Source: Clostridium sp. CAG:768
GTDB taxonomy: Bacteria > Cyanobacteriota > Vampirovibrionia > Gastranaerophilales > Gastranaerophilaceae
DNA length: 8,197 nucleotides
Assembly: GCA_000437435.1 (NCBI GenBank)
Contig: FR899618.1
Span: 11,216-19,412 of the forward strand
Reading direction: 5' to 3'
Below are positions 1-5,157 of the stretch, in pieces; positions within the stretch are counted from its first letter, which is position 1, and each line of letters opens with the position of its first letter. The notes under the pieces are model-generated. The model was not told the origin of the DNA. It saw nothing but the letters and a program-made list of their open reading frames with translations, and ran no database searches. Both the position numbers and the translations under genes were made by a program.

Positions 1-6
1 TGTTCT

Positions 7-15
7 TGTTATAAT
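7..15 (+). promoter_or_regulatory. Extended -10 promoter element before prfA
   Basis: Bases 7-15 read TGTTATAAT, a perfect TGn-TATAAT extended -10. Exactly six bases separate the TATAAT (10-15) from the ATG at 22, which puts the expected transcription start on or next to the A of that ATG. No Shine-Dalgarno sequence lies in between. Any -35 would fall outside the window. A chance match is possible in AT-rich DNA, but the rbfA and prepilin genes have very similar elements (TGTTATACT, TGTTATTAT). Confidence 0.55.
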
Positions 16-21
16 CAAATT

Positions 22-1104
22 ATGAAAGATATGTTAGATAAAATTCTTCAGATAGAGAAGAAATATAATGAATTAGGTGTTACACTCTCAGATCCTGCTG
101 TAATTCAGGATTATAATAAGTTTAGAGATCTTTCTAAACAAAGAAAATCAATGGAAGAAACTGTGAACTTATACTATGAGTGGAAAAAAGCAGTAGATGC
201 AATTGAAGATGCAAAAGAATTGTTGAAAGCTGAACATGATGAAGAAATGAAGTCATTTCTTAAAGCTGAAATTGAAGCAAATGAAGCTAAATTGCCAGAA
301 TATGAAGAAAGAATGAAAGTTCTTTTACTTCCTCGTGATCCTATGGATGATAAAGATATTATGCTTGAAATCCGAGGCGGTGCAGGCGGTGATGAAGCAA
401 ACATTTTTGCCGGAGATCTTGCTAGAATGTATATGAGATATGCTGATAAACAAGGCTGGCAGACTCAAGTTTTAAGTAAAACTGAATGCGAAGCTGGTGG
501 TGTATCTGAAATCATTATTTCAATGAAAGGTGATAGTATTTATTCTAAATTGAAATATGAATCAGGTGTGCATAGAGTACAAAGAGTTCCTGCTACTGAA
601 TCTCAAGGCAGAGTTCATACTTCAACAGCTACAGTTGCTGTAATGCCAGAAGTTGATGATGTTGAAGTTGAATTGAATATGAATGATGTAGAAATTACAA
701 CAGCTCGTTCAGGTGGTGCTGGCGGTCAAAACGTTAACAAAGTTGAAACTGCTGCAAGAGTTTTCCACAAGCCTACAGGGATTATGATTTTCTGTACAGA
801 AGAACGTTCTCAATTACAAAACAAAGAACGTGCATTACAAATTCTTAAAGCTAAATTGTATGATATGGAAGTACAGAAACAGATGAAAGAAATAACTGAT
901 TTGCGTCGTTCTCAAGTCGGGACAGGCGATCGAAGTGAAAGAATCAGGACATACAATTTTCCTCAAGGACGTTTGACAGATCACCGTATTAATCATAACT
1001 TAAATGTTAATACCGTAATTGATGGTGATTTAGACGAATTAATTAATTTATTGATAGAACACGATCAAAAATTAAAATTAGAAAAATTAGCTGAGGTGAA
1101 TTAG
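22..1104 (+). CDS. prfA: Peptide chain release factor 1 (RF1)
   Basis: RF1 recognises UAA and UAG in the ribosomal A site and triggers hydrolysis of peptidyl-tRNA. The 360-residue length is normal for the family. An alpha-helical, charged N-terminal domain (about 1-110) is followed by the codon-recognition region with Pro190-Ala191-Thr192, the PxT-type tripeptide that marks RF1 rather than RF2 (SPF). The catalytic GGQ loop is at Gly234-Gly235-Gln236 within SGGAGGQNVNKVET; its Gln is the residue normally methylated by PrmC. A prmC gene often follows prfA, but here ylxR follows directly and its GTG start shares one base with the prfA stop. The start at 22 is taken from the fit to the -10 element; an ATG at 31 (MLDKILQIEKKY) is equally reasonable from family N-termini. 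Neither start has a Shine-Dalgarno sequence. Confidence 0.97.
   Translation: MKDMLDKILQIEKKYNELGVTLSDPAVIQDYNKFRDLSKQRKSMEETVNLYYEWKKAVDAIEDAKELLKAEHDEEMKSFLKAEIEANEAKLPEYEERMKVLLLPRDPMDDKDIMLEIRGGAGGDEANIFAGDLARMYMRYADKQGWQTQVLSKTECEAGGVSEIIISMKGDSIYSKLKYESGVHRVQRVPATESQGRVHTSTATVAVMPEVDDVEVELNMNDVEITTARSGGAGGQNVNKVETAARVFHKPTGIMIFCTEERSQLQNKERALQILKAKLYDMEVQKQMKEITDLRRSQVGTGDRSERIRTYNFPQGRLTDHRINHNLNVNTVIDGDLDELINLLIEHDQKLKLEKLAEVN
1093..1099 (+). promoter_or_regulatory. Ribosome binding site of ylxR
   Basis: GAGGTGA lies inside the last codons of prfA and matches the anti-Shine-Dalgarno core. The GAGG part ends seven bases before the GTG at 1104. It supports the GTG as the true start of the ylxR-like gene and means prfA's last codons also serve as the next gene's ribosome landing site. 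Confidence 0.7.
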
Positions 1105-1349
1105 TGGTAGAACGAAAATGTGCAGGTTGCGGTAAGCTAAAAAATAGAGAAGAATTAATAAAGATTACTAAGGAAAACCAGCACGGTGACGTTATTATAA
1201 ACCACAGTAACAAAATATTTGGCAGATCTGTATATCTCTGCTATAATAATTCGTGTATAGAAGCTGCTTTTAAAAAAAATAGAATTTCAAAAGCCTTAAA
1301 AACTTCTGTACCGGAAGATTTGAAAGGAAGATTAATAAATGAGTTTTGA
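1104..1349 (+). CDS. ylxR: YlxR/RnpM (DUF448) family RNA-binding protein
   Basis: Small 81-residue protein of the YlxR family, typically encoded just before infB. In Bacillus it is reported to bind RNA, including the RNase P RNA, and has been renamed RnpM. Visible hallmarks are the RKCAGCG start with Cys6 and Cys9, the KNREELIKIT segment, the GRSVYLC motif (40-46; commonly GRGAY.C) and a second cysteine pair, Cys46 and Cys51. A basic tail KKNRISKALK follows. The start is GTG, overlapping the prfA stop by one base (TAGTG) with a good upstream site. The stop TGA at 1347-1349 lies inside infB, giving an 11-bp overlap and probable translational coupling. No nusA or rimP precedes it, unlike the usual rimP-nusA-ylxR-infB order. 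The family call is firm; the cellular role here is inferred. Confidence 0.9.
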   Translation: MVERKCAGCGKLKNREELIKITKENQHGDVIINHSNKIFGRSVYLCYNNSCIEAAFKKNRISKALKTSVPEDLKGRLINEF

Positions 1350-3828
1350 TACAATAAGAATAAATGAATTAGCAAAAGAACTGGGAATGACAAGTAAAGA
1401 AGTTATAGAAAAATTCGCCCAGTTATCAATCACAGGCAAAACTCATTCAAGTACAGTTACTGTCGACCAAGTTAAACGACTGAAAGAATTTATTGCAAAT
1501 GGTGGTGTTAAAGAACATAAAAAACCAAAAGCTTTCGTTGTAAAAAAAGCAAAAGTTGCAGAACCTCCAGTAGAGGAAGAAAAGAAAGTTTCTGAAAAGA
1601 AAGTGGTTGAAGTTGTAAAACCTGCAGCTCCAAAAGTAGAAGTTGTTAAACCAAAACCTCAAAGTCGCTTGGAAATTGTAAGACGAGCTCCACAAAAACC
1701 AGCTGTTGAAAAAGTGGAAAAATCTTCTGAATCAAGAAAATTTCCACCAAAATCAGAAAGAGCTCCTAGAGGAGAAAGACCTTTCCCACCTAAAAAAGAT
1801 GGTGCTCCAAATAAAAAACCTTTTGAAAAACCTTCTGGAGAAAGAAAACCAATTCAAAGAACTATAATCTCTCAAGATATTTATGAAAATAAAGGTTCTG
1901 GCAGAAAACGTAATGATTCTAAGAAAAAAGGCAAAGATTTTAATTCTAAAAAAGAAGAACAGGAAAGAATTTCTTTAGAAAAAGCTGCAGCACAAAAACA
2001 TAAAAAACGTTCTCATAAAGAGGAAGAAACAGCTCAAGTTACTCAAATAGTTGTAAATAGAGCAATGACAATTAGTGAATTGTCTGAAAAAATTCAAAAA
2101 ACACCTGCTGAGATTGTTAAATTCTTAATGATGAATGGCATTATGGCTACTGTTAACCAGCTTATTGACGTTGATGTTATTAAGAAAATTTGTGCGGAAT
2201 ATGAATTAGAAGTTCTTGATGAAGACTTAGAAGCTTACATGGAAGAAGAGCTTGAAAAAGAAGAAAAAGTTAAAAAATTAACAGAAGTTGATAAAAAGTT
2301 ACTTAAGAAACGTGCTCCTGTTGTAAGTATTATGGGACACGTTGACCATGGTAAAACAACTTTGTTAGATAGTATTAGAGCTTCAAAACATAAAATCGTT
2401 GCAACTGAAGTTGGTGGTATTACACAATCTATTGGTGCTTATACAGTATATTTAGACAATAACAAAGAGAAAAAGATTGTGTTTGTAGATACTCCTGGTC
2501 ACGAAGCATTTACTGAAATGAGAGCTCGTGGTGCTAAAGCAACTGATATCGCAATTTTGGTAGTGGCAGCAGATGATGGTATAATGCCTCAAACTATTGA
2601 AGCTATTAACCACGCAAAAGCTGCGGAAGTTCCAATTATTGTTGCTGTTAATAAAATTGATAAACCTAGTGCTAATCCTGATAAGATTTTGCAACAATTA
2701 ACAGAGCACGGCCTTGTTCCTGAAGAATGGGGTGGTGATACAATTACTGTAAAAGTTTCAGCATTACAAGGTACAGGTATTGATGAATTATTAGAATATA
2801 TCTTGTTAGTAGCTGATATTCAAGATCTAAAAGCTAACCCTAAAGCAGAAGCTTCAGGTGTCGTAATTGAAGCAAATCTTGATAAAGGTAAAGGTCCTGT
2901 TGCTACATTACTTGTTCAAAACGGCACATTGCGTGTGGGAAATTGTATTGTTGTAGGTACAGCTTGCGGACGTGTAAGAGCATTGTTATCTGATTCAGGT
3001 GAAAGAATTCAAAAAGCAGAACCTTCAACACCTGTTGAAATTCTAGGTTTGACAGAAGTTCCTCAAGCAGGTGACTATTTTGAAGTTGTAAAAAATGAAA
3101 AAGAAATGAAAGCAATTGTTCAAGAACGTAAAGAAAAAGAACGTAATAAACGTCTTGATGCAATGTTACCAGCTCATGTTCGCCGTGAAGCAGTCGCAGG
3201 TGAAGACGATATTCCTCAATTGAACTTGATTATTAAAGCTAATACAAATGGTTCTGCTGAGGCTGTATCTCAAGCAATTGCTCAGTTAGAATCAAATGAA
3301 ATTAAAACTAAGATTATTCACGTTGGTGTAGGTGATATTTCAGAAGCCGATGTAATGCTTGCATCTGCATCTAATGCTTTAATTTTAGGATTTACTGTAA
3401 AAGAAGATTCTAATGCTTTAGCTGCGGCAGAAAAAGAAGGCGTTACTATCAAGAAATATGATATTATCTATCAAATTTTAGAAGATATTGAAAAGACAAT
3501 GTTATCTCTATTGCAGCCTGAAATTAAAGAGGTTGAGCTTGGTAAAGCTGAGGTAAGACAAATCTTTACTATCGGTAAAACTACAAGAATTGCAGGTTGT
3601 TATGTTACTGAAGGTAAGATTGTAAGAAGTAAAGATGCTGTTCTATATCGTGACGGTAAAGAAATTTTCCGTGGTGCAATTGATCAATTGAAACGTTTCA
3701 AAGACGATGTAAAAGAAGTTGCTCAAGGATTTGAATGTGGTATTTCTTTTGCAAAATGGAACGATATTGAAGTTGGCGATATAATCGAAGTATCAACTAA
3801 AGAAGAAATTGAAAGATCAAGTTTGTAA
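1339..3828 (+). CDS. infB: Translation initiation factor IF-2
   Basis: GTPase that brings fMet-tRNA to the 30S subunit and promotes 50S joining. The 829 residues show an N-terminal IF2_N module (about 1-56), then a Lys/Pro/Glu-rich low-complexity linker (about 57-235) and a second IF2_N module (about 240-292). The G domain follows, with G1 GHVDHGKT at 333-340, GGITQSIGAY as switch region, G3 DTPGH at 384-388, G4 NKID at 438-441 and G5 SAL at 474-476. The remainder holds the beta-barrel domain II, the IF2 domain (from about 620) and the C-terminal tRNA-binding barrel. The ATG at 1339 is preceded by AAAGGAAG, about nine bases away, inside ylxR; ylxR and infB overlap by 11 bp. The gene is complete, and all nucleotide-binding motifs are intact. 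It ends just before a strong hairpin. The gene normally following it, rbfA, is displaced by a reversed prepilin gene. Confidence 0.98.
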   Translation: MSFDTIRINELAKELGMTSKEVIEKFAQLSITGKTHSSTVTVDQVKRLKEFIANGGVKEHKKPKAFVVKKAKVAEPPVEEEKKVSEKKVVEVVKPAAPKVEVVKPKPQSRLEIVRRAPQKPAVEKVEKSSESRKFPPKSERAPRGERPFPPKKDGAPNKKPFEKPSGERKPIQRTIISQDIYENKGSGRKRNDSKKKGKDFNSKKEEQERISLEKAAAQKHKKRSHKEEETAQVTQIVVNRAMTISELSEKIQKTPAEIVKFLMMNGIMATVNQLIDVDVIKKICAEYELEVLDEDLEAYMEEELEKEEKVKKLTEVDKKLLKKRAPVVSIMGHVDHGKTTLLDSIRASKHKIVATEVGGITQSIGAYTVYLDNNKEKKIVFVDTPGHEAFTEMRARGAKATDIAILVVAADDGIMPQTIEAINHAKAAEVPIIVAVNKIDKPSANPDKILQQLTEHGLVPEEWGGDTITVKVSALQGTGIDELLEYILLVADIQDLKANPKAEASGVVIEANLDKGKGPVATLLVQNGTLRVGNCIVVGTACGRVRALLSDSGERIQKAEPSTPVEILGLTEVPQAGDYFEVVKNEKEMKAIVQERKEKERNKRLDAMLPAHVRREAVAGEDDIPQLNLIIKANTNGSAEAVSQAIAQLESNEIKTKIIHVGVGDISEADVMLASASNALILGFTVKEDSNALAAAEKEGVTIKKYDIIYQILEDIEKTMLSLLQPEIKEVELGKAEVRQIFTIGKTTRIAGCYVTEGKIVRSKDAVLYRDGKEIFRGAIDQLKRFKDDVKEVAQGFECGISFAKWNDIEVGDIIEVSTKEEIERSSL

Positions 3829-3843
3829 GATATATAAATGATT

Positions 3844-3889
3844 ATAAGAAAAGACTATCCTTGTATTACCAAGGATAGTCTTTTCTTAT
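3844..3889. terminator. Bidirectional intrinsic terminator, infB / prepilin
   Basis: A perfect inverted repeat: the arm 3844-3863 pairs with 3870-3889 over 20 bp around a six-base loop (TATTAC, 3864-3869). The outer parts are A-rich on the left and T-rich on the right (TCTTTTCTTAT), so transcripts from either strand end in a U-rich arm after a more GC-rich inner stem (GACTATCCTTG). It lies 15 bp after the infB stop. On the minus strand the prepilin stop codon (3866-3868) is in the loop and the last prepilin codons form one arm. Confidence 0.88.
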
Positions 3890-4558
3890 TTCCCAACCGT
3901 CTCGTTTTATCAACTGAAAACAAGATGCAGCTCCATCAGTTCCTTTGCAGTATTCTTGAGGTGCATTATTTTTCCCTGGTCCGTTAAGAAGTTGGTCTCT
4001 TGGTATATTGTTTGCGATTCTATCCATAGCTGTTACTTCTGTTTTAGGTTTAGTTATTTTGCATGTAGAACTAGTAGTTAGCCAGATATTATAACGAAAC
4101 TCATATCTTCGATGTTCAGTTTTATAAGCATTGAAAGAAAGAGCTTTTTCATTTGCAAATGGATAAAAAATTACAGTTAATAATCCATATGATCTCATGT
4201 TGCTAAGTCTAATTAGGCTTCCATCGGGTAGATAGCAGCTATTATTTCCATATGCAGTGACTTTATCTTTTGTTTTAACACAATTCATTTTACTTTTGAT
4301 TTTTGTATTATAAAATTCTGTAGCTTTTTCATCATTGTCAAAAAGCCAATATTCAGATGGACCATTTTCTTCTTCAGCTAGTGATATAGCATTCTGTATT
4401 GTGTTATACATTTTTTGTAATCTTACAGGAACTTCTTTTTTTTGATAGTTGCCTATAAGTGTTGGTATTGTTAATGCTGCAACGATTCCGATGATTCCTA
4501 AAGTAATTAATACTTCTGCAAGAGTAAATCCTTTTCTCAATATGTGGTGATGTGTCAT
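3866..4558 (-). CDS. Prepilin/pseudopilin-like protein with N-methylation site
   Basis: This 230-residue protein carries a class III prepilin signal. A short basic leader (MTHHHILRKG) ends at Gly10, followed by mature Phe+1 and Glu+5 in GFTLAEV and a hydrophobic helix to about residue 35. A prepilin peptidase should cut after Gly10 and methylate Phe11, and the product should sit in a type IV pilus or type II secretion pseudopilus fibre. The C-terminal globular part is not assignable; it has five cysteines (93, 108, 166, 204, 213) that could form disulphides outside the membrane, and ends in GWEIRKDYPW. The gene is reversed between infB and rbfA. The ATG at 4558 has no Shine-Dalgarno but sits six bases after an extended -10, suggesting leaderless start. 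The frame is open upstream to 4660 with no ATG, GTG or TTG; a one-base change in a C10 run would join it to an ORF starting at 4668. Which of the two starts is used is unresolved. Confidence 0.85.
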   Translation of the reverse strand: MTHHHILRKGFTLAEVLITLGIIGIVAALTIPTLIGNYQKKEVPVRLQKMYNTIQNAISLAEEENGPSEYWLFDNDEKATEFYNTKIKSKMNCVKTKDKVTAYGNNSCYLPDGSLIRLSNMRSYGLLTVIFYPFANEKALSFNAYKTEHRRYEFRYNIWLTTSSTCKITKPKTEVTAMDRIANNIPRDQLLNGPGKNNAPQEYCKGTDGAASCFQLIKRDGWEIRKDYPW

Positions 4559-4564
4559 ATCACT

Positions 4565-4593
4565 ATAATAACAGCTTTTTCTATTAAAGTAAA
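4565..4593 (-). promoter_or_regulatory. Promoter for leaderless prepilin transcript
   Basis: On the minus strand, TTTACT (4593-4588) is separated by 17 bases from TATTAT (4570-4565), which has a TGT extension at 4573-4571. Six bases then lead to the prepilin ATG at 4558, so transcription should begin at the start codon. An overlapping TATAGT three bases downstream is an alternative -10. This stretch would also be coding if the upstream short ORF were fused to the prepilin by a frame shift. Confidence 0.5.
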
Positions 4594-4614
4594 GCGTTTT
4601 TCTGAAAATCCCTA

Positions 4615-4668
4615 CTATACAAAGGCCTCGCGGGGGGGGGGCACTCTGAAAGCTTCTTGATTAAACAT
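4615..4668 (-). CDS. 17-codon ORF with a C10 run, upstream of prepilin
   Basis: A very short ORF with unusually good expression signals. AGGAGG at 4681-4676 is seven bases before the ATG at 4668, and a TTGACA/AATAAT promoter lies upstream. It encodes MFNQEAFRVPPPREAFV and stops at TAG (4617-4615). Ten consecutive C (minus strand, 4641-4632) encode three prolines and the first base of Arg. It could be a leader peptide, a stand-alone microprotein, or the true 5' end of the prepilin gene in an 'off' frame. With C11 or C8 the frame would run without a stop into the prepilin, giving about 267 residues from this ATG. No homologue is recognised. The translation signals are seen directly; the function is unknown. 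Confidence 0.5.
   Translation of the reverse strand: MFNQEAFRVPPPREAFV
4632..4641. repeat. G10/C10 homopolymer tract
   Basis: Ten consecutive G on the + strand in otherwise AT-rich DNA. Tracts of this length are prone to slipped-strand mispairing in replication and to length error in sequencing. It falls inside the short ORF upstream of the prepilin, where its length decides whether that ORF stops at 4615 or continues into the prepilin frame. Confidence 0.9.
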
Positions 4669-4675
4669 TTTTCAT

Positions 4676-4681
4676 CCTCCT
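4676..4681 (-). promoter_or_regulatory. Ribosome binding site AGGAGG of the short ORF
   Basis: AGGAGG on the minus strand is one of the strongest Shine-Dalgarno matches in the window, seven bases before the ATG at 4668-4666. A nearer ATG (4675-4673) directly abuts it, is too close to be used well, and gives only four codons. Confidence 0.7.
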
Positions 4682-4699
4682 AAAATAAATTCCGTTTTT

Positions 4700-4728
4700 A
4701 TTATTTATTATTTTTAATGTTTTGTCAA
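4700..4728 (-). promoter_or_regulatory. Minus-strand promoter for short ORF / prepilin
   Basis: TTGACA (4728-4723), a perfect -35, is followed after 17 bases by AATAAT (4705-4700), one mismatch from the -10 consensus. The predicted start is near 4693, giving a 5' leader of about 25 bases that carries the AGGAGG site. The -35 overlaps that of the opposite-facing rbfA promoter on the complementary strand. Confidence 0.65.
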
Positions 4729-4750
4729 GGTAGTTGTATTTTAATATAGT
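4722..4750 (+). promoter_or_regulatory. Promoter P1 of the rbfA-truB operon
   Basis: TTGTCA (4722-4727, five of six) is separated by 17 bases from TATAGT (4745-4750, five of six). Transcription would start near 4757, leaving a leader of about 56 bases before rbfA. Its -35 shares five bases with the -35 of the minus-strand promoter, so the two cannot easily be bound at the same time. Confidence 0.6.
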
Positions 4751-4782
4751 AGTTTTGTTGATTATTTATTTTATATATTTCA

Positions 4783-4791
4783 TGTTATACT
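4783..4791 (+). promoter_or_regulatory. Extended -10, possible promoter P2 of rbfA
   Basis: TGTTATACT has the TGn extension and a five-of-six -10. There is no good -35 at the expected distance, so it would depend on the extension. Transcription from it would begin near 4798, just before the AAGGAG ribosome binding site at 4801-4806, giving a leader of about 15 bases. Confidence 0.4.
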
Positions 4792-4800
4792 TATTTTACC

Positions 4801-4806
4801 AAGGAG
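4801..4806 (+). promoter_or_regulatory. Ribosome binding site of rbfA
   Basis: AAGGAG lies six bases before the ATG at 4813. It fixes the rbfA start and contrasts with the Shine-Dalgarno-free starts of prfA and the prepilin gene. Confidence 0.75.
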
Positions 4807-4812
4807 ATAATT

Positions 4813-5157
4813 ATGACTTTAAGAAATGAACGAGTAAGAAAAGAATTAATGAGAGATATTTCTGATATTTTACGCAAAGAAATCAGAGGTCTTGCAGGTG
4901 TTGTATCTGTTTTAGACGTTGAAGTATCTCATGATAATTCTTTTGCAAAAGTTATATACAGTGTATTAGGATCTGAAGAACAGGTTGAAAAAACTAAGGA
5001 TATTATAGAAAAAAGTACCCCAAAAATTCGTTATGAAGTTGGGAAACGTATCCGTTTAAGACTTACTCCTGAATTAAAATTTGTATATACTGACTCTTTA
5101 GAAAAAGGTTCTAAAGTAAGTGAAATTATTGATAAAATTTCTCGCGGAGAACTTTAA
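4813..5157 (+). CDS. rbfA: 30S ribosome-binding factor A
   Basis: RbfA binds the immature 30S subunit near the 16S rRNA 5' end/central pseudoknot region and aids late maturation and cold growth. The 114 residues fit the family: RNERVRKELMRDISDIL at the N-terminus, VLDVEVSHDNSFAKVIYSVL for the first strands of the KH-like fold, RIRLRLTPELKFVYTDS for the conserved last strand, and a short helical tail. The family's Ala-x-Gly helix kink appears to be replaced by Ser68-Thr69-Pro70 just before the K-I-R segment. The start is set by AAGGAG upstream. The stop TAA overlaps the truB ATG (TAATG), implying coupling. Normally it follows infB directly; here it starts a separate operon with its own promoters. 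Confidence 0.95.
   Translation: MTLRNERVRKELMRDISDILRKEIRGLAGVVSVLDVEVSHDNSFAKVIYSVLGSEEQVEKTKDIIEKSTPKIRYEVGKRIRLRLTPELKFVYTDSLEKGSKVSEIIDKISRGEL

Noticed and set aside
174..404. Minus-strand open frame inside prfA
   Set aside because: It lies wholly within the RF1 gene; the Ser-rich translation is the complement of its codons and has no ribosome binding site.
1447..3163. Three minus-strand open frames inside infB (about 81-86 codons each)
   Set aside because: They are antisense to conserved IF2 sequence, with Phe/Asn-rich or Leu/Val-rich translations typical of complement reading, and no start signals.
4559..4812. Riboswitch, tRNA or insertion-sequence remnant between prepilin and rbfA
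   Set aside because: No cloverleaf, conserved aptamer pattern, terminal inverted repeat or target duplication could be found; only a short TTTCAGA direct repeat (4651-4645 and 4607-4601) is present. Promoters and the short ORF account for most of the stretch.
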